A stretch of 21,127 nt of DNA from Alphaproteobacteria bacterium UBA1303 (GTDB lineage: Bacteria > Pseudomonadota > Alphaproteobacteria > Micropepsales > Micropepsaceae): the NCBI GenBank assembly GCA_002307315.1, contig DBTZ01000037.1, positions 3,857 through 24,983 of the forward strand, given 5' to 3'. This document shows, one piece after another, positions 13,808 to 21,127 of this stretch. Below the pieces are notes generated by a model, which worked only from the letters and a program-made list of their open reading frames with translations, was not told the origin of the DNA and did not search any database. Both the position numbers and the translations under genes were made by a program. The stretch's first letter is position 1. Each line of letters starts with the position of its first letter.

Positions 13808-14153
13808 GGGCGAACTTGCCGATTTTGTCGCCGATCGCGTCCGTCGTTTTTGCGACCATCGTAGCGGCGATCCTGTCGCCGATCGGATCGGCCGCTCTGC
13901 GCGCCTGATGGATGGTATGGAGCGAATGCTTGGTCAACGCTTCCACCGCCGCGACAATCGCAGTGCCGCCGTCGTGGCGGGCGGCTCTGGCTTCGCGGAT
14001 TTCAGTGCCGACCTCGACGATACGGGTTTGGAGGTTGCTGCAGATGACGGCGGAGAGGCTGCCGCTGTCGTTCGGCCGCCCATAGCCGAGATCCGGCTCG
14101 TGCGGCATCAGAATCGCGACCAAGGCGATTGCAAACGCTGCCCTGAAGATCAT
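13782..14153 (-). CDS. Small membrane-anchored hypothetical protein
   Basis: From ATG 14153 the 123-residue product reads MIFRAAFAIALVAILMPHEPDLG. This is one hydrophobic N-terminal segment (about 2-16) with little before it, so it is a signal anchor or uncleaved signal. The rest is soluble and helical: SLSAVICSNLQTRIVEVGTEIREARAARHDGG, then IVAAVEALTKHSLHTIHQARRAADPIGDRIAATMVAKTTDAIGDKIGKF. The short-anchor start followed by MPxxPD resembles the alphaproteobacterial DUF5330 group, but I cannot confirm membership. It is convergent with the DUF6456 gene and overlaps its last 26 bases. GTGGTGGA precedes the ATG, a weak ribosome-binding site. The in-frame extension to 14201 is not supported. Confidence 0.6.
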   Translation of the reverse strand: MIFRAAFAIALVAILMPHEPDLGYGRPNDSGSLSAVICSNLQTRIVEVGTEIREARAARHDGGTAIVAAVEALTKHSLHTIHQARRAADPIGDRIAATMVAKTTDAIGDKIGKFALKAEDQLP

Positions 14154-14664
14154 TCCACCACCCCATGACTGGGTTTCTAGCCCGGATGCTAGGGGTGGCA
14201 CTTTGCATTGGATTGAAAGGATTCGGTAAAGTTTGATGCGATTTGGTTAATTCCGGCGTTTGTCTAATACGCGGAAAATAAGGGTTTTATAAAATCGTTA
14301 CGTCTCGATTCAAGAAAGCTGAAAATTTTACGAGAGATTAATCCGCCTCTAATTCAAATTTGAAACAAGTTCTTCGAATCGACGGAGAACGAGACGTATG
14401 CCGTACACGAAACACCTTCGTATTGGCGCAATATGGGACAAACCGATTCATCCGGCGGCGATGGCGTGCCGCGCCGCGATGCCGAGACGGAGGGCTTTGA
14501 ACGTAAAACGTACAGAATACGGCCGAAACCAAGGTTAATAAGTCGTACAAAGAAAAACTTGCGAATTTACCAACAACCTGCGCCGGCATTCAATTTTTGT
14601 TAAGAAGCGCGGGAAGATTATCGCCTCGCTATAGTCTTGGCGATTCTCGGAGATCGGTTGGTTA
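14154..14664. other. AT-rich 511-bp intergenic region upstream of the kinase, with GANTC sites
   Basis: The region is visibly AT-rich and contains five GANTC sequences (14220-14224, 14307-14311, 14376-14380, 14449-14453 and 14642-14646), the CcrM methylation motif of alphaproteobacteria. A near CtrA-type site TTAA-N7-CTAA lies near 14338-14352. The kinase promoter must be here; TATAGT near 14629 is a possible -10, but no clear -35 matches it. A weak short frame lies at 14398-14538. Confidence 0.5.
14398..14538 (+). CDS. Possible 46-aa basic small protein (weak)
   Basis: ATG 14398 is preceded by GGAG with a 10-base gap and opens a 46-codon frame beginning MPYTKHLRIGAIWDKPIH and ending at TAA 14538. 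The product is basic with several Arg-rich segments and no hydrophobic stretch. There is no family resemblance, and the region otherwise looks regulatory, so this may be a chance frame or part of a transcript leader. Confidence 0.18.
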   Translation: MPYTKHLRIGAIWDKPIHPAAMACRAAMPRRRALNVKRTEYGRNQG

Positions 14665-16344
14665 ATGGGCGCTTTGAAGTCGATTTCCGCGCGTTGTCTA
14701 TCGCTGCTCGGTGGGCCGCGGCGCAGCTTCGTCGTCGTTCAGGGCGCCAAAGGCGCCGTCGGCGTGGCGCTTTGCGTTTTGTTTTTTACTGTCGCCGGCG
14801 CGCCCGATCTGGTCGCCGCAATCGGTTTGGCCGGTTTGCTGTTGCCGGCGTTGTTGGCGCCGTTGGCGTTTTCGAAGATCCCGCTCGACACCCTAGAACT
14901 ATGCGGCCTCGGCGGGTTTACCGCGCTGATCGGTTATTTTTGCGCCGTCACCGGCGGTTTGCCGTCGCCCTTCATCGTATGGTTTGCGCTGGTGCCGGCC
15001 GAGGCGGCGATCGCCGGAGAGAAAGCAACGGTATGGCGTGCCGGGGCGGCGGCGGCGCTCGCCGTGGCGGTGTTGGGGCTTTGCACCGCGACCGGAATCT
15101 TGCCCGCATCCCGGTTGCCGTTATCGTCTTTGGCGATCTATGGGCTATGCACGGCCGTTGCCGTGGTCCAGGGCGCCGCCATTGCCGCCGCGGCCCAAAT
15201 GCGGCAGCGGGCAGCACAGAAAATCGCCGCCGAAGGTGCGGCGATGTATCGGTTTCTTGCCGACAATGCGATGGATCTGATTACGCGTCACGCCGCCGAC
15301 GGACGAATTCTTTATGCCAACCCGGCGTCGTTCGCTTTGCTCGGTGTGTTGCCGCAGGAATTGGCGGGATTGCCGTTTGCCGCCGTCACCCATCCCGGCG
15401 ATCTTTCGGCGTTGCAAAACGCCTTTATGGAAGCGAGTTATTTTTCCCGCCCGGCGGTTGCCGAAATTCGTTTGAAACGCGCCGACGGATCCTATGTCTG
15501 GGCCGAGATGCGCTGTCGCCCGGCACCCGCCGGCGAGGCCGAGGGCATCGTTGCCGTTACCCGCGATCTCACCCATCGCAAAGCCTACGAGCGCGAACTG
15601 ATCGCCGCGCGCGATCAGGCCGAGGAAGCCAGCCGCGCCAAATCGCGCTTTCTCGCCAACATGAGTCACGAACTGCGCACGCCGCTCAACGCGGTGATCG
15701 GCTTTTCCGAGGTGATGAGCCACGAAATGTTCGGGCCCTTGGGTGCGGTGCGCTATGTCGAATATTCCAAGCTGATCAACGAATCCGGCAACCATTTGTT
15801 GGAGCTGATCAACGATCTTTTGGACATGTCGAAGATCGAGGCCGGCAAGTTCGAGATCGCCGAGGAAGTATTCGACATGGCGGCGACCGTCGAGGCGGCG
15901 CTGCGCTTCGTCAAGTTGCCGGCCGAACGCGCCGGAGTGGCGTTGCACTGCGAGCTGGGCGGCGATGCGCACAATGTTTTCGCCGACCGCCGGGCGGTGA
16001 AGCAGATGCTGGTCAATTTGCTGTCGAATGCCGTTAAATTCACGCCTAAGGGCGGCCAAGTGTTTATCAAGGTCGCGCGCCGAGACGGCGGCATCGAGAT
16101 CGCGGTGTCGGATACCGGTGTCGGCATTTCCGCCGACGACATCGTCAAACTCGCCAAGCCGTTTGCGCAGGTCGAAGGCGAGCATGTCCGCACCAAGGAA
16201 GGCACCGGCCTCGGCCTGGCGCTGGTCAAGGCGCTGGCCGAAATGCACGGCGGCGAACTCGATCTGGAGTCGACGCTCGGCGAAGGCACCACCGTGCGGG
16301 TGATGCTGCCCCACGCCGTCGCCGGCAAGTCCGACGCCGCTTAA
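14665..16344 (+). CDS. Membrane PAS sensor histidine kinase, DivJ/PleC-like
   Basis: The 559-residue product has about six hydrophobic segments in residues ~23-177 and a PAS domain near 195-305 (YRFLADNAMDLITRHAADGR..., ending GIVAVTRDLTHRK). The HisKA domain contains FLANMSHELRTPLNAVIGF with phospho-acceptor His335. The ATPase domain has its N-box QMLVNLLSNAVKF near 447-459, G1 DTGVG near 483-487 and G2 GTGLGLAL near 513-520. All catalytic elements are intact. The HisKA stretch GFSEVMSHEMFGPLG...YSKLINESGNHLLELINDLLDMSKIEAGKFEI closely follows the DivJ/PleC group, which phosphorylates DivK/PleD in Caulobacter; six TM plus PAS is the DivJ arrangement. No response regulator gene is adjacent, so it is an orphan kinase. 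ATG 14665 has a distant GGAG (12 bases). Its stop overlaps that of the convergent permease. Confidence 0.9.
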   Translation: MGALKSISARCLSLLGGPRRSFVVVQGAKGAVGVALCVLFFTVAGAPDLVAAIGLAGLLLPALLAPLAFSKIPLDTLELCGLGGFTALIGYFCAVTGGLPSPFIVWFALVPAEAAIAGEKATVWRAGAAAALAVAVLGLCTATGILPASRLPLSSLAIYGLCTAVAVVQGAAIAAAAQMRQRAAQKIAAEGAAMYRFLADNAMDLITRHAADGRILYANPASFALLGVLPQELAGLPFAAVTHPGDLSALQNAFMEASYFSRPAVAEIRLKRADGSYVWAEMRCRPAPAGEAEGIVAVTRDLTHRKAYERELIAARDQAEEASRAKSRFLANMSHELRTPLNAVIGFSEVMSHEMFGPLGAVRYVEYSKLINESGNHLLELINDLLDMSKIEAGKFEIAEEVFDMAATVEAALRFVKLPAERAGVALHCELGGDAHNVFADRRAVKQMLVNLLSNAVKFTPKGGQVFIKVARRDGGIEIAVSDTGVGISADDIVKLAKPFAQVEGEHVRTKEGTGLGLALVKALAEMHGGELDLESTLGEGTTVRVMLPHAVAGKSDAA

Positions 16345-17669
16345 AAATACCGCCAGACGATATAGACGTGGCTGATCAGGATGCTGATCAGCATCATCGG
16401 AAACGCCATCGCGGTGAATTTCAAAAAGCTGAAACGCACGCCGGCCTTTTCGGCTTGACCGGCCACCACCAGATTGGCCGAGGCGCCGATCAAGGTGCCG
16501 TTACCGCCCAAACAGGCGCCGAGCGCCAGCGACCACCACACCGGGTCCATCTGGGTAACGCCGCCGAATACCGGCGACATGTCCTTCAAAAGCGGGATCA
16601 TGGTGGCGACGAAGGGAATGTTGTCGATGATCGCCGAGGCGAAAGCCGAAACCCATAGGATTCCGATCGCGGTCAGCTTCATGTCGCCGCCGGTGGTATG
16701 GGTCAGCCAGTCGGCGAGAAACCCGAGCAGTCCGCCCTTTTCCACCGCACCCACCACCACGAACAGGCCGATAAAGAAAAAGATGGTGATCCATTCGACT
16801 TCGTTTAAGGCTTTCAGAATGTTGTCGTTCTGTTTGTGGGCTTTATAGGGCAGATTGTCCAAGAGCAGCATCAGCGCGCCGCCGCACAGTGCTATCGTCG
16901 CCGATTTGATGTGAAACGCCTCACCGAGCGCAAATGCGGCGATGATCAGCGCCAACATGGCGACGGAAATCCGAAACATGCGTTTGTTCTTGATCTCGAC
17001 CTTGGCGTCGAGCGCCATCAACGAGGCGCGGTGTTCCGCCGTGGTGTGCAGCTTTCTGCCCCAAACCGCATAGTTGATGACCAGCTGCACCGCCATCACC
17101 AGCGCCGCAATGGGGCCGAGATGAACGAGAAAGTGGTTGAAGCTCAAATGGGTGGCCGAACCGATCAGGATGTTGGGCGGATCGCCGATCTCGGTGGCCG
17201 TTCCGCCGATGTTGCTGGCGAGGATCTGGGCGAACAGATAGGGATAGACCGGCAGCTTAAGGTGGTTGCAGATCGCAAAGGTCACCGGCACGATTAGAAG
17301 CACGGTGGTGACGTTGTCGAGCATCGACGACAACAACGCCGTGGTCAGCGACATGCTGATCATGATGCCGAAGGCGCCGCCGCGGGCAAGTTGCGCCGAT
17401 TTGACGGCGACGAATTCGAACAGCCCGCTTTTCTTCGCCACCGCCACCACGATCATCATGCCGGTGAGAAACCCGATGGTGTTGAAGTCGATGGCGCGGA
17501 TCGCTTCGTCCTGGTCGAGCAGACCGACAAGAATGACGGTCGCGGCGCCGATCAGCGCAATCACCGCGCGGTTGATCTTTTCGCTGATGATGAAGGCGTA
17601 CACGACGATCAGAATCGCGGTCGAGGCAATAAAGGCGAAAGACGTGTGGTCGAATGCGTGGCCGATCAT
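16341..17669 (-). CDS. ArsB/NhaD-family anion permease
   Basis: The 442-residue product is an integral membrane protein with about 11-12 hydrophobic segments. It has the paired inverted-repeat motifs of the ArsB/NhaD (ion transporter) superfamily: FNTIGFLTGMMIVVAVAKKSG near 62-82 with SSMLDNVTTVLLIVPV near 114-129 and EIGDPPNILIGSA in the first half; and VEWITIFFFIGLFVVVGAVEKGG near 291-313 with ASAIIDNIPFVATMIPLL, LGACLGGNGTLIGASANLVVAG in the second. Relatives move arsenite, Na+/H+, citrate or other anions; the substrate here cannot be assigned. No ars genes are adjacent. AAGGAG lies 7 bases before ATG 17669, an excellent start. The stop codon TAA (16343-16341) overlaps the kinase stop on the opposite strand. 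Confidence 0.9.
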   Translation of the reverse strand: MIGHAFDHTSFAFIASTAILIVVYAFIISEKINRAVIALIGAATVILVGLLDQDEAIRAIDFNTIGFLTGMMIVVAVAKKSGLFEFVAVKSAQLARGGAFGIMISMSLTTALLSSMLDNVTTVLLIVPVTFAICNHLKLPVYPYLFAQILASNIGGTATEIGDPPNILIGSATHLSFNHFLVHLGPIAALVMAVQLVINYAVWGRKLHTTAEHRASLMALDAKVEIKNKRMFRISVAMLALIIAAFALGEAFHIKSATIALCGGALMLLLDNLPYKAHKQNDNILKALNEVEWITIFFFIGLFVVVGAVEKGGLLGFLADWLTHTTGGDMKLTAIGILWVSAFASAIIDNIPFVATMIPLLKDMSPVFGGVTQMDPVWWSLALGACLGGNGTLIGASANLVVAGQAEKAGVRFSFLKFTAMAFPMMLISILISHVYIVWRYF

Positions 17670-17743
17670 GTTTCGTCTCCTTGACCTGCAATACTATTCC
17701 CGCCGCGCTTGCCGCATGCAAGCGAAACCGGATAAGCTCCGGC

Positions 17744-18076
17744 ATGGCATTCCGTCTCAAATCCGGCATTTTCGTCCGTGCCCTGATCCGCCGCGCCGAA
17801 GTCGGCGGGGCTTTCGCTTACGTGGCCAAGAAGGGGCAGGAGGACGCGGGGGCGGTTTTCCTCAAAATCGACCGGCCGGACGGCAGCGTCACGGTGCTGA
17901 ACCAGGCACGGCAAAGCGAAGGCGAACTGGTATGGACGCAGCCGCTGGGCGGCCCTTGCGACGAGGAAAAAGCCGACGCCTACCTGGAAAAGCAGCAAAA
18001 ATTCGACCCCGATCTGTGGATCGTCGAAATCGAGGACCGCGAGGGGCGGGCCTTCGTCGACGAAAAAATCGTTTAG
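17744..18076 (+). CDS. DUF1491 family protein
   Basis: The 110-residue soluble protein runs MAFRLKSGIFVRALIRRAEVGGAFAYV, AKKGQEDAGAVFLKIDRPDGSVTVL, and PCDEEKADAYLEKQQKFDPDLWIVEIEDREGRAFVDEKI. The (R/K)LKSGIxVxAxxRR start, GxEDAGAxFxKxxR centre and FDPDLWIVEIEDREGRxF end are the hallmark of DUF1491, an alphaproteobacterial family of unknown function. Length is normal. The ATG at 17744 has no clear Shine-Dalgarno, but the start agrees with family N-termini. It is divergent from the permease (74-bp gap). An inverted repeat element begins 4 bases after its stop codon. Confidence 0.85.
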   Translation: MAFRLKSGIFVRALIRRAEVGGAFAYVAKKGQEDAGAVFLKIDRPDGSVTVLNQARQSEGELVWTQPLGGPCDEEKADAYLEKQQKFDPDLWIVEIEDREGRAFVDEKIV

Positions 18077-18080
18077 CTGG

Positions 18081-18141
18081 CTTGTCATTCCCGGCGAGTG
18101 TGGACCGCTTTGCGGTCTGCGCGAGGGAAGGGAACCCAGGT
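18081..18141 (+). repeat. CATTCCCGG-type inverted repeat, left copy
   Basis: The element runs from CTTGTCATTCCCGGCGA to GAGGGAAGGGAACCCAGGT. It contains a perfect GACCGC-TTT-GCGGTC hairpin (18103-18117). A near-identical copy in opposite orientation lies at 19357-19418, so the two flank the nuclease-like gene. A run of nine G follows at 18162-18170. Similar CATTCCCG...GGGAAxCCAGG elements are dispersed repeats in many proteobacteria. Confidence 0.8.
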
Positions 18142-18186
18142 GGCCGGGTTCGCCCGCCATCGGGGGGGGGCGCGACAGCGGCCCGA

Positions 18187-19254
18187 CTACGACGTCGGCG
18201 TGAAGTCGATGCCGAAGCGTTGGTATTTCTCCTTAAGAATGTTCATGGCCCGGTGCCAACTCTCGCCACCCCATTGGTTCGAGAAAGCGTAGGTCTTTCC
18301 ATTGGCTCGAACCAATTCGCCATCCTCGCCGAACCAGCGTCTGGCGCTATAAACTGTACCGTTCGATGTCGCCTTTTCGGATGCCCGATTGAGAAACTCC
18401 GCGGCATCCGCCACGGTGCCGTCCACTGCGTACCAGACGCGACTGGGCCGCCAGTCGAAAAGCGCGGTGATTTCCTCCGGGGCGATGCCGCGTTCGCACA
18501 GCTTTTTGCAGATCAGGAAGATCGCATTTCGTTTCCACTCGCCTTTAAGCCGTTCTTCGCCGATTTGAATGTCGAAGCGGGTGAAATCGATATTGCTTGT
18601 CCGCGCCTCTCGTTCCTTCTGACTTTTTTCGCGAATTTGTATTTGATAATCGACAGTATCGGGCAGAGGAATGATTTGCTGCACATCGACCAGCAGCCGC
18701 CCATCCAGCGTATAGGGCTTCAGCCTGACGCAGCGGATGTCCAATTGCCGATCGTTGAGCCACAACACGGACGATGTCAGTTCCTTGGAAAACTCGGCGG
18801 ACGCCAATACGATGCGAACGTCCTGCGCAAACAGATCGTCGTTGGGTTCGTCCCATTCCAGGAAATCGAGGATTGCCGCTCTCGGGTCTTCGTCTTCCTT
18901 CCCGTGCTGTTTAAGATATTGGCCATAGGCATCCAGGGCCTTGTCGAACGTCATCGCCGAGACCATCGCGGCATAGCGCAGCGATTGCAGCTCCATATGT
19001 CCGCCGTCTTCCGTGCGCTTCAGTTCGATGACGACGAGATTGGCGTCCTTGTCGATGGCAAGCAGATCGATGCGGCGATGCGATTCGTCCCAGCCCCCGA
19101 ATTCCTCCGCGATTACAAACGTATCCGGCGCGATAACCTCGACATGCTCGCGCAAGAGGCGCTGCAAGTCGCGGCGTTCGTGCACACCGGCCTGACCGAA
19201 AGTCGTCTCGCTGAGAAGCGTTATTCCCGTCTGACCAAATTCGTAGATCGGCAT
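18187..19254 (-). CDS. PD-(D/E)XK nuclease-like protein (NucS/DUF91-like core)
   Basis: From ATG 19254 (MPIYEFGQTGITLLSETTFG) the product has 355 residues. Residues ~25-55 (ERRDLQRLLREHVEVIAPDTFVIAEEFGGW) lead into a PD-(D/E)XK-type core: RRIDLLAIDKDANLVVIELKR, with candidate catalytic Asp63, Glu77 and Lys79, followed by MELQSLRYAAMVS. This is the layout of endonuclease NucS/DUF91-like domains. The middle and C-terminal regions (FAQDVRIVLASAEFSKELTSSVLWLNDRQLDIRCVRLKPYT, ending GGESWHRAMNILKEKYQRFGIDF) occur in a widespread uncharacterised family that I recall but cannot name. DNA binding or cleavage and a role in defence are inferences. The longer upstream frame crosses a repeat and is rejected. 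The gene lies between two inverted repeats, has no partner gene, and looks less GC-rich than its neighbours (not measured). Confidence 0.78.
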   Translation of the reverse strand: MPIYEFGQTGITLLSETTFGQAGVHERRDLQRLLREHVEVIAPDTFVIAEEFGGWDESHRRIDLLAIDKDANLVVIELKRTEDGGHMELQSLRYAAMVSAMTFDKALDAYGQYLKQHGKEDEDPRAAILDFLEWDEPNDDLFAQDVRIVLASAEFSKELTSSVLWLNDRQLDIRCVRLKPYTLDGRLLVDVQQIIPLPDTVDYQIQIREKSQKEREARTSNIDFTRFDIQIGEERLKGEWKRNAIFLICKKLCERGIAPEEITALFDWRPSRVWYAVDGTVADAAEFLNRASEKATSNGTVYSARRWFGEDGELVRANGKTYAFSNQWGGESWHRAMNILKEKYQRFGIDFTPTS

Positions 19255-19356
19255 TTTGTCCCACCAGGGCCGGATAATTCCACGTATCCTAGAACCCGTC
19301 ATCCGCACTGTCCACATCCGCTCGGGCGCAACTGGCGCGCTATAGCAAATGTTCAG

Positions 19357-19418
19357 ACCTGGATTCCCTTCCCTCGCGTAGACCGCAAAGCGGTCCGCGC
19401 GTCGCCGGGAATGACAAG
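19357..19418 (-). repeat. CATTCCCGG-type inverted repeat, right copy
   Basis: Read on the minus strand this matches the left copy (18081-18141) almost throughout, with a central GACCGC-TTT-GCGGTC hairpin and ends CTTGTCATTCCCGGCGA and GGGAATCCAGGT. Differences are a few bases around the short variable segment after GGCGA and single substitutions. A run of ten G (19418-19427) and a second ATGACAAG (19433-19440) follow immediately on the plus strand. Confidence 0.8.
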
Positions 19419-19471
19419 GGGGGGGGGCGGGGATGACAAGCGGCGCGGATTTGTGTATCTCCCCGTTCGCC

Positions 19472-21049
<1,578 letters not shown>

Positions 21050-21060
21050 CGCGCTTCACA

Positions 21061-21127
21061 CCCGAAAATCGTTCCCGCTTTTGCGCTCGTTACATTATTT
21101 GCTCGCAACTTTGCGCGCAAAACCGGA
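21061..21127 (+). repeat. Dispersed palindromic repeat, copy E, tandem partial, cut by window edge
   Basis: Just after prfC the family's 3' end appears (GAAAATCGTTCCCGCTTTTG, then CGCTCGTTA). A second partial unit then starts again (GCTCGCAACTTTGCGCGCAA, then AACCGGA) and runs off the window. This suggests two partial or interleaved units in the same orientation. Confidence 0.7.

Noticed and set aside
18081..19418. CRISPR-like repeats
   Set aside because: Only two copies, in inverted orientation and more than 1 kb apart around a gene; no spacers.

Overview
The window looks like a chromosomal segment of a GC-rich alphaproteobacterium, most likely of the Rhodospirillales type. The clues are the alphaproteobacterial families DUF1491, DUF6456 and a DnaA-domain-IV-like regulator; a DivJ/PleC-type histidine kinase; a LexA-like site of the GTTC-N7-GTTC kind; a CtrA-like TTAA-N7-TTAA site; and a dispersed palindromic repeat with the same layout as the short palindromes common in rhizobia and relatives. 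All identifications come from reading the sequence and recalled family features; no database search was run.

Layout. Bases 1-5711, minus strand: uvrB, then glnE, then the 5' end of a tRNA (probably tRNA-Gly). Bases 5802-9487, plus strand: a secreted beta-propeller protein, the N-terminal half of an Mrr-type restriction endonuclease that lacks its nuclease domain, and a small membrane protein; a small minus-strand gene and a 128-bp palindromic element lie between the last two. Bases 9515-11198, minus strand: two membrane proteins, one carrying DUF1499. At 11379 a MerR-family regulator starts behind a palindromic operator. At 11929-12255 is a small lipoprotein (minus). At 12666-13807 a translationally coupled pair encodes a stand-alone DnaA-type helix-turn-helix protein and a DUF6456 protein; a small membrane-anchored protein converges on it. 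At 14665-16344 is a membrane PAS histidine kinase resembling DivJ, overlapping by a few bases a convergent ArsB/NhaD-type permease. Then come DUF1491, a PD-(D/E)XK nuclease-like gene bracketed by about 61-bp inverted repeats, and prfC (release factor 3).

Functional themes. Housekeeping genes (nitrogen control by GlnE, excision repair by UvrB, termination by RF3) are interspersed with cell-cycle-flavoured genes (DivJ-like kinase, DnaA-like HTH/DUF6456 pair, a CtrA-like site, a cluster of GANTC sites) and with two nuclease-related accessory genes. The intergenic DNA carries at least five copies of a roughly 100-bp double-hairpin repeat, a MITE-like palindrome, inverted repeats of the CATTCCCGG type, and long G or C runs.

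The most unusual items are the catalytic-domain-less Mrr-type protein, the nuclease-like gene held between inverted repeats, the DnaA-HTH/DUF6456 pair, and the repeat family, one copy of which supplies the stop codon of the neighbouring lipoprotein gene. I did not find a multi-gene system that I could call new with confidence.
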